Origin: Gracilibacteraceae bacterium | GTDB lineage: Bacteria; Bacillota; Desulfitobacteriia; Desulfitobacteriales; Syntrophobotulaceae | DNA: 55,333 bases | Direction: 5' to 3' | Assembly (NCBI GenBank): GCA_031266805.1 | Contig: JAISAH010000005.1 | Coordinates: forward strand, 1-55,333 | Shown here: one piece after another, positions 43,565 to 51,675 of the stretch | Numbering within the stretch: position 1 is the stretch's first letter | Layout: the number at the start of each line of letters is the position of its first letter | Program-made: the position numbers and the translations under genes | The notes under the pieces: generated by a model | The model's input: the letters and a program-made list of their open reading frames with translations, nothing else | The model's database searches: none | What the model was told of the DNA's origin: nothing

Positions 43565-43596
43565 AAAATCGCGCCCCGGCACGCGGCCGGGACGCG
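43563..43596 (-). terminator. Terminator of the CWB2 gene
   Basis: CGCG-CCCGGC pairs with GCCGGG-CGCG, and on the minus strand the stem is followed by TTTTTT. The GC-rich stem with T-run is a classical Rho-independent terminator and may also slow the convergent ABC operon. Confidence 0.8.
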
Positions 43597-43620
43597 AAAG
43601 AGCGAGTCAAACTTTGACGG

Positions 43621-44913
43621 TCATTTTTTGGCGCCGAGCCCGACCAGCTGCGTGCTATCGGTGATATTCGGCAATATAATGCCGGTCGGGTCGTTGTTCG
43701 GGGCCAGCAGGATAAAAGCTTTGCTCTTTCCCGCCAGCGAGGCGCCGGCCAGACCGTCGGCCAGCGTTTTGCCGTCTGTGATATAGAGATATTCGTATTG
43801 GTAGTTCAAGACGTTAAACAAAGCGATATTGGTCGCGTAGCGATCCGCGCCGTATATTCTGTCCAGCCCGGTTATATCACGCGCGAGGGACGGCCCGCCC
43901 AGAATATGGCCGCCTGTTTCCGCGTGGCCGGAAAACGAGCCGTCCGCGTTAGCGACTTGAATGACCCAGCCGTTGGCGGCCGCGTAAGAGGCGGCGGACA
44001 CCGCGTCGGGCAGGGCGTTGTATCCTACGACAAACGTCCCTTTGGGCTCGGTGATCTTGGCCCTGATCAAATCAGCGGTTTCCACGCGGTCTTTTCCCTG
44101 GATCACTTCGCCCGCTATGCCGGGCAGACGCGCCGCGACCTGATCGGCGGCCGCCTGTCCCAGCCAGCCTATAGAGTAGACCTTCGCCGCGCCCAAACGC
44201 TGGATCTCAGCGAGCACTTCTGCGCTGACCGTCCGGCCCGCCACCAGCAGCACCGGGATGTCCTCCTGACCGGCCAGAGAAGCGACAGTCAAAGCGTCGA
44301 ACAGGTGATTTTCTTCCGCCGGCGCGAGGATGACGGCGGCGGCGCTCGTCCAGCCCCGCTGGGAGATGGCCACGGATGTCAGCACCCGATCGGCCCCGCC
44401 GATATAAGTCACACTGTCCGCCTGCAATGTCCGCTGCGCCGGAGCCGCGCCGCTCCAGCCGCCGCTGCTTCCGCCGCCGCCGGAGCGTATAAACGTGACG
44501 TCATAATACACCGAACTCACTGTGTCCGCGCCGACGACATAAACTTTCAGCGTTTTGCCCTGATAATCGGTAACATATCCCAATGTCGCCGGCACGGTGT
44601 CCAGCGCGAAAAAATACGTCCCGTACACGGAGCTGTTTTCCGGCACGAGCCTTACCGCGCCCGGCGGCGCGGCCACGGTGTCCAGCCTGCTGTCGTAAAG
44701 CGCGGACGGCAAGTATCCCGTGTCGAAATTTACCGTATATGGATCCGACTTCGTCCCGGCGATATAAGTCCCGTCAGAATGACGGTCATACCCTTTGACG
44801 CCGTACGCGCCGCCGCTGCCGATACGGAACCCGTCGAAGCCCAGCGCCGGAGAGACAAACAGCAGGAATATCAGCGCCGCCGATACGAGCGCGACCCGCC
44901 TGGTTTTTTTCAT
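43621..44913 (-). CDS. Cell-wall-binding-repeat (CWB2) surface protein
   Basis: This 430-aa secreted protein has an N-terminal signal peptide (MKKTRRVALVSAALIFLLF) and, from about residue 165, three CWB2 modules. Their VTYIGGADRVLTSVAIS, DRVETADLI and YGADRYATNIALFN motifs are characteristic of this repeat. CWB2 anchors proteins non-covalently to secondary wall polymers of Bacillota. The N-terminal region holds no enzyme motif I recognise. Confidence 0.88.
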   Translation of the reverse strand: MKKTRRVALVSAALIFLLFVSPALGFDGFRIGSGGAYGVKGYDRHSDGTYIAGTKSDPYTVNFDTGYLPSALYDSRLDTVAAPPGAVRLVPENSSVYGTYFFALDTVPATLGYVTDYQGKTLKVYVVGADTVSSVYYDVTFIRSGGGGSSGGWSGAAPAQRTLQADSVTYIGGADRVLTSVAISQRGWTSAAAVILAPAEENHLFDALTVASLAGQEDIPVLLVAGRTVSAEVLAEIQRLGAAKVYSIGWLGQAAADQVAARLPGIAGEVIQGKDRVETADLIRAKITEPKGTFVVGYNALPDAVSAASYAAANGWVIQVANADGSFSGHAETGGHILGGPSLARDITGLDRIYGADRYATNIALFNVLNYQYEYLYITDGKTLADGLAGASLAGKSKAFILLAPNNDPTGIILPNITDSTQLVGLGAKK

Positions 44914-44981
44914 TAATTAGATACCCCCTTTTATTGACAAAATGAACTATGAATTACCAGTGTCGAGAGAAATATACCTGA

Positions 44982-45010
44982 ATTATAGCTCCGAATAAAG
45001 CGAAAAGCAA
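44982..45010 (-). promoter_or_regulatory. Promoter of the CWB2 gene
   Basis: On the minus strand TTGCTT and TATAAT are 17 bp apart; the leader to the start codon is about 60 nt. Confidence 0.68.
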
Positions 45011-45087
45011 GATTTATTTTTCATATTGCAAAAAACCATCTAAAACCATGGTAAACATGTAAAATCTTGTTACTATTTCAGAGACCC

Positions 45088-45113
45088 TCATTCCGGCTCA
45101 TGCCGGAATCCAT
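45088..45113. repeat. Palindromic dispersed repeat, copy 5
   Basis: TCATTCCGGC and GCCGGAATCCAT form the same hairpin as the other copies. Confidence 0.78.
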
Positions 45114-45235
45114 CCCTAGTTCTAGATTGTACGCAATGACGTCTGAACAATAAGAAAATCTTGCAATAAATATGTAAAATTATGCGAAATATAAAATTTA
45201 TGGGCGTATTAGTAAAGTTTGGGGGGCACAGGGCG

Positions 45236-46123
45236 CTAGAACCGCAGGAACCTCCGGATGGAAAACGCGCTGGTGACGGCGCCGAGCGCCATGCCGGACA
45301 GCAGCATGACCTCCAGCACCAGACGCAATGTGCCGCGCTCCGAAACTACAGGCACAAAAACAAGGTTAACGGTGATATAATCCGCCAGCCACGTATAAAC
45401 GCTGCCGACGATGACCACGGCCAGCAGGGCGCCGAGCAGACCGATCAAGAGACCCTCCAGAAAAAAAGGCCCCCGGATGAGAATATTCTCCGCGCCGACC
45501 AGACGCATGATCTGTATTTCCTTCTCCCGCGTCTGCACGTTCGTTTTTATATTAAGCGATATGAGCAGCATCGTCGCCAGGGCGAAAGCCGCCACCACCG
45601 CCAAACCGACCCAGCGAAGCGACGCCGTGAGCCGGAGCATGGGCGCCAAAAAATCCTCGCCGTAATTGACGCGGTAGACCCCGGCCATTTCCATGATGCT
45701 CTGGGCCAGACCGGCCACCGCCGCCGCGTCGCGCGCCGTGACCGTGATCGTGTTCGGAATGGGGTTTATCCCGCCGACGTCTTCCAAATACCGGGCCCTG
45801 GCCTCGTCGTCCGGTATCCACTCCCGCAGGCCCTGATCTTTTGTCGTCAGCGTCACGTCCGCCACCACGGCCAAATCGCGAACGACCCGCATGATATCCT
45901 CGATCCCGCTCTCGTCCACCGTTTCGTCTATAAAAGCCGCTATCTCCACCTGTGATTCCATGGATTCGGCAAAATGTTCGGCGTTAGCCAGAAACAGCAG
46001 AGCAAACCCCAACAGCGTCAGCGCCAGCATCGAAGTCAGGATCGAAGCGAAAGAAAGCCAAAAATTCCGGTAAAGCGAGACGAAAGATTGCTTAAAGATA
46101 AAACCCAGGGAATTCCAAAACAA
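45236..46123 (-). CDS. ftsX: Cell division protein FtsX
   Basis: This 295-aa membrane protein has one N-terminal helix (about 22-45), an extracytoplasmic domain of about 120 residues and three C-terminal helices, the FtsX layout. With FtsE it activates peptidoglycan hydrolases in division or sporulation. It follows ftsE with one base between. Confidence 0.93.
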   Translation of the reverse strand: MFWNSLGFIFKQSFVSLYRNFWLSFASILTSMLALTLLGFALLFLANAEHFAESMESQVEIAAFIDETVDESGIEDIMRVVRDLAVVADVTLTTKDQGLREWIPDDEARARYLEDVGGINPIPNTITVTARDAAAVAGLAQSIMEMAGVYRVNYGEDFLAPMLRLTASLRWVGLAVVAAFALATMLLISLNIKTNVQTREKEIQIMRLVGAENILIRGPFFLEGLLIGLLGALLAVVIVGSVYTWLADYITVNLVFVPVVSERGTLRLVLEVMLLSGMALGAVTSAFSIRRFLRF

Positions 46124-46124
46124 T

Positions 46125-46799
46125 TTAGAGGTTCACCTCCGGCTGTTCGCCTGTTATGCGGCCGCCTTCAACGCGAATAACTCTCCTTTTCATCCGGCGC
46201 ACGATATGCATGGCGTGCGTGGCCATCACCACCGTCGTGCCCAGACGGTTCAGCTCGTAAAGCAGCTTCATGATATCCCAGGCCGTCGTCTCGTCCAGGT
46301 TGCCGGTCGGCTCGTCCGCGATCAGGAGCATCGGGTTGTTGACCATGGCCCGCGCGACGCAGACCCGCTGCTGCTCCCCGCCGGACAGTTCGCCGGGAAA
46401 AACGCCCGCCTTGCTGGCCAGACCGACTAGGGAAAGCATTTTATTCGTGTTGGCCGTGCGCTCTCTTCTGGGTTTGCCTATGACCTGCTGGGCAAAAGCG
46501 ACGTTTTCAAAAACCGATTTATCCGGCAATAATTTGAAATCTTGGAATATAACGCCAATTTTACGGCGATAAGCCGGTATTTGATAATTGCGCAGCCGCA
46601 CCAAATTGAATTTGTTCACCATGACGACGCCGCGCGAAGCCGTTTCCTCCCGGTACAGCAGCTTGATCAGCGTGGATTTGCCGGCGCCGCTCTTGCCGAC
46701 GAGAAAGACAAATTCCCCGGCCCCGATCTCCAGATCGACGTTTTGCAGAGCGCGGGTTTTGTTGGCGTAGATCTTCGAGACGTTTTTCAGACTAATCAC
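46125..46799 (-). CDS. ftsE: Cell division ATP-binding protein FtsE
   Basis: This 224-aa ATPase has Walker A GKSGAGKST, signature LSGGEQQRV and Walker B LIADEPTGNLD. It begins MISLKNVSKIYANK as usual for FtsE. GTG 46799 has no strong site of its own; a short upstream ORF ends on it. Confidence 0.95.
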   Translation of the reverse strand: MISLKNVSKIYANKTRALQNVDLEIGAGEFVFLVGKSGAGKSTLIKLLYREETASRGVVMVNKFNLVRLRNYQIPAYRRKIGVIFQDFKLLPDKSVFENVAFAQQVIGKPRRERTANTNKMLSLVGLASKAGVFPGELSGGEQQRVCVARAMVNNPMLLIADEPTGNLDETTAWDIMKLLYELNRLGTTVVMATHAMHIVRRMKRRVIRVEGGRITGEQPEVNL

Positions 46800-46831
46800 G
46801 CCGTCCGGGCGGCGGTTTTCTGTTTCCGCAC
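46796..46831 (-). CDS. 11-aa upstream ORF coupled to ftsE
   Basis: GTG 46831 follows AGGAGG by seven bases and encodes MRKQKTAARTA, ending in a TGA that overlaps the ftsE GTG as GTGA. Ribosomes would be loaded here and reinitiate on ftsE. It is inferred from sequence only, and could be a sign of a mis-set ftsE start. Confidence 0.4.
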   Translation of the reverse strand: MRKQKTAARTA

Positions 46832-46933
46832 CGCTGAGCCTCCTCGCTTTAATGATTCGCCAAATATTTTACTTCGACATTCTCATGAAATTCCCTTTTT
46901 TTAAGAGATACCTCTAATGGGGGATAAGGGATT

Positions 46934-48379
46934 TCACCAGTTGCGGCGGCCGCGCCAGAACCCGGGCTGGAGCAAAACCAGCAGCGTCATGACTTCCAGC
47001 CGGCCGAGCAGCATGCACAGCGTCAGGATCAGTTTGCTCAAAGGCCCGACAGCGGCGAAATGCCCGGCGGCGCCGACAAAGCCGAGACCCATCCCCACAT
47101 TGCCCAGCGAGGCCAGCACGGCCCCCGCGGCTTCCAAAGGCGGCAGGCCCGTGGCGGCGAGCAGCCAGGCCGCGAGGGCAAAAACGCCGATATATATAGT
47201 AAAGAAGAGAAAAACGCCGCGCTGCACGGATTCCGGCACAGGCTGCCCGTCCATCCGCACTTCGGCGACCAGCTGCGGCTGGACCATCTGCTTCAGATGC
47301 GCCTTGCTCATGCGGGCCAAAATCGCCAGCCGCGACACTTTGAGCCCGCCGGCTGTGGACCCGGCGCAGCCGCCGATGAACATGAGAATGATAGCCGTCA
47401 TGACGGCAAAAGGCGGCCAAACGGCGTAATCCGTTACGGCGAACCCCGTCGTCGTCATCATGGCCGTCACCTGAAAAACGGCTTCCGGCACAGCGGCGCC
47501 CAGCGTCCTCCCGCCCGCGCCGACGAGACCGAGCGTGACGAAAAACCAGCCCCCCGCCATCAAGGCGAGGTAGAGCCTGAGTTCCGTGCTGCGGGCGGCC
47601 TCGCGGACGCCTTTGCGCAGCAAGTGGACGTACAGGCTGAAATTGACGCCGCCCATGATCATGAACAGCACCGTGATCATCTCCGCCGCCGCCGACCCGT
47701 AGGCTCGCACGCCCGCGTCGCGCACCTGGAACCCTCCGGTCGCGATATTGGACATGGCGTGATTCACCGCGTCAAACAGCGGCAGGCCGGCCAGTTTCAG
47801 CAGGAGGATCTCCGCCAGCGTGAAAGCGAGATAGATCCACCAGATGATCAGGGCCGCGTCTTTAAAACGGGGCATGGCTTTAGTTTTTTCCGGCCCGCTC
47901 GCCTCGGCGCGGAACAGGTTGGCCGCAGGACCGGTTTTTGGCATAAATAGCACAAAAAAGACAATGATGCCCAATCCGCCGAGATAATGCGTCAGGCTGC
48001 GCCACAGCAAGACGCTGCGCGGCAAGGATTCCACGGAAGGAAAAATCGTGGCCCCCGTGCAGGTGAGACCGGACACGCCCTCGAACATGGCGTTGATAAA
48101 AGAGGCGGTCCCGCCCAGCCAAAACGGCAGACCGGCGAGAAACCCGGCGATGAGCCAGGTGAAGATGACCACGGCAAAACTCTCGCGCATACTCCAGCGG
48201 CCGTCCGCTTTCCCCGTAAACGTGCAGGCGCCGCCGAGAGCGAAGGTAAAGAACGCCGCGGCCGCGAAGGCGAAAGCCGGTTCGCCGAGGATGAGGGCGG
48301 CGGCGAACGGGATGAGCATCGTGCCGGCATAAGCGAGAAATAGTTTGCCTGTTAAATAGCGGACCGCGGCAAAATCCAC
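46934..48379 (-). CDS. trkH: TrkH-family potassium uptake membrane protein
   Basis: This 481-aa protein has about ten helices with the four pore loops of Trk/Ktr proteins, e.g. GLTCTGATIFP and GGCAGSTAGGLK. It is the ion-conducting partner of TrkA. GTG 48379 lies nine bases after trkA. Confidence 0.93.
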   Translation of the reverse strand: MDFAAVRYLTGKLFLAYAGTMLIPFAAALILGEPAFAFAAAAFFTFALGGACTFTGKADGRWSMRESFAVVIFTWLIAGFLAGLPFWLGGTASFINAMFEGVSGLTCTGATIFPSVESLPRSVLLWRSLTHYLGGLGIIVFFVLFMPKTGPAANLFRAEASGPEKTKAMPRFKDAALIIWWIYLAFTLAEILLLKLAGLPLFDAVNHAMSNIATGGFQVRDAGVRAYGSAAAEMITVLFMIMGGVNFSLYVHLLRKGVREAARSTELRLYLALMAGGWFFVTLGLVGAGGRTLGAAVPEAVFQVTAMMTTTGFAVTDYAVWPPFAVMTAIILMFIGGCAGSTAGGLKVSRLAILARMSKAHLKQMVQPQLVAEVRMDGQPVPESVQRGVFLFFTIYIGVFALAAWLLAATGLPPLEAAGAVLASLGNVGMGLGFVGAAGHFAAVGPLSKLILTLCMLLGRLEVMTLLVLLQPGFWRGRRNW

Positions 48380-48388
48380 GCCGAATAC

Positions 48389-49720
48389 CTAAAAAATCTT
48401 TTCCACGGCGCCGATGGTGTCAGGCAGAGCGAAAATAATGGCCTGATCTCCCATGTTCAGCACGGTGTCCCCGTTAGGCACAAACGCGTCCCCCTCATGG
48501 ACGACGGCGCCGACGAGGCAGTTCTTGGGCAATTTGGCGTCTTTGAGCTTTTTGCCCGTGATCGTTGTTTCCGGGGACACCAGCACTTCCATCGCCTGCG
48601 CCCTCGCCCCCTCCACGAGAGAGACGGAGAGAAAATGCCCCCGCCGCGCCTGACTCAGGATGACGCCTGCCGTGATGAGACGCGGGGAAACAACGATGTC
48701 CACGCCGAGTTTTTCCATCAGGGGCATGTATTCCGTGCGGCTCACGCGGGCGATGGTTTTTTTGCCGCCGTATTCCTTCGCCAGAAGCGCCACCAGCAAA
48801 TTCAGTTTGTCGTCCTCCGTCACGCTGACGACCGTATCGGCCTCCGAAACCCCTTCTTCCTGGAGAAACTCCAGATCGGTCCCGTCGCCGCACAGCACCC
48901 GCCCGCGCTTCAGCTCCTGAGACAGCGCGCGGCAGCGCTCGATTTGCTTGTCCATCACTTTGACGTACAGACCGCGTTCTTCCAGCATGAGGGCCAGATG
49001 AAACCCGATGCGCCCCGCGCCGACGATGAGCACGTTGCGGGCGGCGCGCGCGTCCTTGCCGCCGGTTTCCAGCTGGGCCAGAGCTTCCGGGGCGCCGATG
49101 AAAAAAGCGTGGTCATGCGGCAGGAGGACGTCGTCCCCATGCGGGATGATCATTTCTCCGGCGCGAAAAATCCCGGCCACCAGAATATGCGGCGGCAAAA
49201 CCAGCGAATGGAGCGGCGTGTCGGTGAGCGGCGATTTGGAGCGGATGCGCATTTCCTGCAGTCGGACCTTGCCGCCGGCGAATTCCCCCACCTCCAGCGC
49301 CCCGGGGATCATGAGCACCCGGCTAATCTCCACCGCCGTCGCGTATTCCGGGCTGATGATCAGGTCTATGCCGAGCGCGCGGTGAAACTCGCCCTCCATC
49401 TGGCGGTCGATATATTCCAAATTACGGATGCGGGCGACCGTCTGCGGGATGCCAAACTGTTTGGCCGCCATACAGACGATCATATTCACTTCGTCGCTGT
49501 CCGTCACGGCCACCATCAGGTCGGCCGAACGAACGTCGGGATTCATCAGCACCCGGGGGCCGGCGCCGTTGCCCGGCAGTGTCAGCACATCCAGTTTTTC
49601 CGCCACGATCTCGCGGCGTTCCTCGTTTTTTTCTATAACTACAACGTCGTGTTCCTCGGCTACCAGACATTCCGCCAGGTAAAAGCCGAGTTTTCCGGCG
49701 CCGACTATGGCGACGCGCAT
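48389..49720 (-). CDS. trkA: Trk potassium uptake regulatory protein TrkA
   Basis: This 443-aa cytoplasmic protein has two RCK modules: N-terminal MRVAIVGAGKLGFYLAE Rossmann loop, a second NVLIVGAGRIGFHLAL near residue 230, and TrkA-C domains after each. It gates the TrkH channel with NAD(H) or related ligands. ATG 49720 follows GAGGG; longer upstream frames are not conserved in length. Confidence 0.94.
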   Translation of the reverse strand: MRVAIVGAGKLGFYLAECLVAEEHDVVVIEKNEERREIVAEKLDVLTLPGNGAGPRVLMNPDVRSADLMVAVTDSDEVNMIVCMAAKQFGIPQTVARIRNLEYIDRQMEGEFHRALGIDLIISPEYATAVEISRVLMIPGALEVGEFAGGKVRLQEMRIRSKSPLTDTPLHSLVLPPHILVAGIFRAGEMIIPHGDDVLLPHDHAFFIGAPEALAQLETGGKDARAARNVLIVGAGRIGFHLALMLEERGLYVKVMDKQIERCRALSQELKRGRVLCGDGTDLEFLQEEGVSEADTVVSVTEDDKLNLLVALLAKEYGGKKTIARVSRTEYMPLMEKLGVDIVVSPRLITAGVILSQARRGHFLSVSLVEGARAQAMEVLVSPETTITGKKLKDAKLPKNCLVGAVVHEGDAFVPNGDTVLNMGDQAIIFALPDTIGAVEKIF

Positions 49721-49767
49721 ACAGGGTCCCTCTTTCCCGCGCCGGTCTGCCCGGCGCTTTCGCGTCA

Positions 49768-49796
49768 ATTATAATACAAAACCAAGGTGATGGCAA
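49768..49796 (-). promoter_or_regulatory. Promoter of trkA-trkH
   Basis: On the minus strand TTGCCA and TATAAT are 17 bp apart, about 45 bp before ATG 49720. Confidence 0.75.
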
Positions 49797-49811
49797 TAAG
49801 GTCCCCAAACT

Positions 49812-49992
49812 CTAAATTTTACAAACCATTACATGCCTCCTCGTTCCGGCCATTTTCACAAATTCAAACCCAGCTTTTGCGAATGTTTTTATGTTTCCCA
49901 TAAATCTATAACTTGGTGAATCTTTTTTTTTCCACAGGATATGCTTCTACATATTCAGCGTCATGCTCTTTCGCGTAATATTTCTGCATCAT
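49812..49992 (-). pseudogene. GNAT acetyltransferase remnant, frameshifted
   Basis: Two overlapping minus-strand frames give pieces of one protein: AEYVEAYPVEKK, then, after a +1 shift, DSPSYRFMGNIKTFAKAGFE and KMAGTRRHVMVCKI. This order matches the C-terminal third of GNAT acetyltransferases. A stop follows the first piece, and the N-terminal two thirds are gone, so it is inactive. Confidence 0.65.
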
Positions 49993-50061
49993 CTTGTTTT
50001 TGCATATCTTTGTTTATTTATGCGTCCTTTTAATTATTCCAGATAAAGTTTTACCGGAAAT

Positions 50062-50184
50062 CTATTCGCGCAGAGATTTCACGCGGTATCCGACTGAGAT
50101 TACCATGTCAAGATTATAATGGTCAAGGCTACGGACGATTTCACGCTCGCCCTCGATTTGAATCGTTGTAAAATTTGCAACAGT
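50062..50184 (-). pseudogene. RhuM-family protein remnant
   Basis: A minus-strand frame reads TVANFTTIQIEGEREIVRSL and then HYNLDMVISVGYRVKS before a stop. The YNLD-(x)-ISVGYRV segment is characteristic of RhuM proteins, accessory factors common near mobile DNA. Both ends of the gene are missing. Confidence 0.65.
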
Positions 50185-50220
50185 TGCCCCACGCTCGACG
50201 TTTTAGCGACGGCTACTCCC

Positions 50221-50251
50221 CCCGTCATTCCGGCTTCATGCCGGAATCCAT
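50221..50251. repeat. Palindromic dispersed repeat, copy 6
   Basis: CCCGTCATTCCGGC and GCCGGAATCCAT. It overlaps the 3' end of the next gene and supplies its last codons and stop. Confidence 0.82.
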
Positions 50252-50682
50252 TCTCCTTCCTCAATTTTAATTTCTTTACATAATATTACGATTTCCCCAT
50301 AACCAAAACCAAACTCCGCCCTGAATTCCCAGGTCCTTTCTTTTTTATTTTTTAAATATATTTCATAAGTAATCAAATCTGTATATCCGTCATTTTCCGC
50401 TATTTGTTTAAGCCTATATCTTTTTATTTTCAGAAAACGCAATATAAATTTTCTGTTTTCTCCCAGCAATGTTATCGTCATATTCGATTCGTCGTTTTCA
50501 AAATTATGATCAAATTCAATCTTTTCTATCAGGCTGTCATGTAAACTTTGTTCGCCCAAGCCATGCCTTTCCGGATCACTTATGAAATTATATAATTCCG
50601 TTGACATATATTTTTTTATGCTATCGAGATATTGCGTATAATCGCTAAAATTCCCGCCGTCAAAAGACTTGTTAAATTTCAT
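50236..50682 (-). CDS. AT-rich hypothetical protein preceding the repeat
   Basis: This 148-aa acidic protein starts MKFNKSFDGGNFSDYTQYL and has beta-rich segments (MTITLLGENRKFIL, TYEIYLKNKKERTWEF). It has no membrane helix or known motif and resembles small immunity-type proteins only in size and composition. Its final residues (EWIPA) are read from the palindromic repeat, so the original C-terminus may be lost. The start codon directly adjoins the stop of the Fic gene upstream of it in the operon. Confidence 0.65.
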   Translation of the reverse strand: MKFNKSFDGGNFSDYTQYLDSIKKYMSTELYNFISDPERHGLGEQSLHDSLIEKIEFDHNFENDESNMTITLLGENRKFILRFLKIKRYRLKQIAENDGYTDLITYEIYLKNKKERTWEFRAEFGFGYGEIVILCKEIKIEEGEWIPA

Positions 50683-51480
50683 TCATTTTCTCCTTACGAG
50701 TATCATGTCAGGGAATCGCCGCCGCTCTCGTCCGAGCGACTTTTCCCACGTCCGCGCGGCCTGCTGTTTGAGAAAATCCGCCAAAGGCTCTAAATCCTCA
50801 GATTCGTCGTATCGGGCCAGCGCGTCATAGTATGCCCGTTTATCCTCGTCGTATATGATAACGGGCGGGTGACCGTGAACCATCAGATAGTAGTTGAGCA
50901 GCGTCCGCCCGGCGCGTCCGTTGCCGTCAGCGAAAGGATGGATGTATTCAAAACGGGCGTGAAAATACGCCGCCGCTTTCAGCGTATCCTTGCCTCCGTA
51001 TTCCGCAAGTTCGCCTAAGAGTTCCGTAAGATCGTTTTCCACGTCCTCCGGCAATGACCCGACCTCCGCGATCCCCACCGCATAATCGTGTTTCTTAAAC
51101 TCGCCGGGGCGCTCGCCTTGCTCCACATAGCGCCGCCGGTCATAAGTTCCGCCCGTCAGCGCACCGTGGGTCTCCTTGATCAGAGCGATGGAGAGAGGCT
51201 CTTTGGCCGCGATCTTCGGTTTTAATAGCTCATAGCAGACCCGCTGATTGGAAAGCTCAAACAAAGTGCGCGGATCGCCGGTGTAGCCCAGTACGCGCCC
51301 GTTTTCAAAGATTTCCCGCGTGTCGCTGTATGTGACCGTCTCGTTCTCGATTTTGCCGGAGTTGTAGGCGAACAGGACGCGAAAATTCTCTAGGCGCCGG
51401 TCAATATCCGCTTCCGTTTCCACATGCCAGCTCCGCCACAGCCTCAGCGCGTCTCCGTAATTCTTCATTTTGCGCGACAT
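50683..51480 (-). CDS. Fic-domain AMP-transferase-type protein
   Basis: This 265-aa protein has the Fic active site HPFADGNGRAGR near residue 180, with all key residues. An N-terminal inhibitory helix motif SGKIEN (residues 41-46) fits the (S/T)xxxE(G/N) consensus of self-inhibited Fic proteins, so activity would be intrinsically restrained. It usually transfers AMP to a target protein; the target is unknown. It is cotranscribed with the hypothetical gene downstream. Confidence 0.9.
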   Translation of the reverse strand: MSRKMKNYGDALRLWRSWHVETEADIDRRLENFRVLFAYNSGKIENETVTYSDTREIFENGRVLGYTGDPRTLFELSNQRVCYELLKPKIAAKEPLSIALIKETHGALTGGTYDRRRYVEQGERPGEFKKHDYAVGIAEVGSLPEDVENDLTELLGELAEYGGKDTLKAAAYFHARFEYIHPFADGNGRAGRTLLNYYLMVHGHPPVIIYDEDKRAYYDALARYDESEDLEPLADFLKQQAARTWEKSLGRERRRFPDMILVRRK

Positions 51481-51501
51481 CCTTTTTTCAGGTGTAACCC
51501 A

Positions 51502-51510
51502 ATTATATCA
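51502..51510 (-). promoter_or_regulatory. Extended -10 promoter of the Fic operon
   Basis: On the minus strand TGATATAAT is an exact extended -10; no clear -35 element precedes it. Confidence 0.6.
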
Positions 51511-51558
51511 TATTTATAATTTATTACGGATAACGGGAAAGTATTTTTTGCGCCGCTC

Positions 51559-51587
51559 TTGTCCGCCGCGCGATTCCGTGGTATAAT
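51559..51587 (+). promoter_or_regulatory. Promoter of tRNA-Val
   Basis: TTGTCC and TATAAT are 17 bp apart; the tRNA begins 11 bp after the -10 element. Confidence 0.75.
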
Positions 51588-51598
51588 TTCACTCGGAA

Positions 51599-51675
51599 GG
51601 AAGCATAGCTCAGTTGGTCAGAGCGCCTGTCTCACATACAGGAGGTCGCTGGTTCGAGCCCAGCTGTTTCCACCA
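51599..51675 (+). tRNA. tRNA-Val (CAC anticodon)
   Basis: The 77-nt sequence has acceptor GGAAGCA paired with TGTTTCC, anticodon arm CCTGT-CTCACAT-ACAGG with anticodon CAC, T-loop GGTTCGAGCC and an encoded CCA. Its 3' half is also the end of the recombinase gene on the other strand. Confidence 0.92.

Larger units (their letters stand above)
44914..45235. other. Intergenic region between CWB2 gene and ftsX
   Basis: Contains the CWB2 promoter and the palindromic repeat copy at 45088-45113. AT-rich otherwise, with no supported gene. Confidence 0.6.

Noticed and set aside
47060-47950. Plus-strand 296-aa ORF
   Set aside because: It is antisense to trkH; composition is that of a complement of membrane-protein codons.
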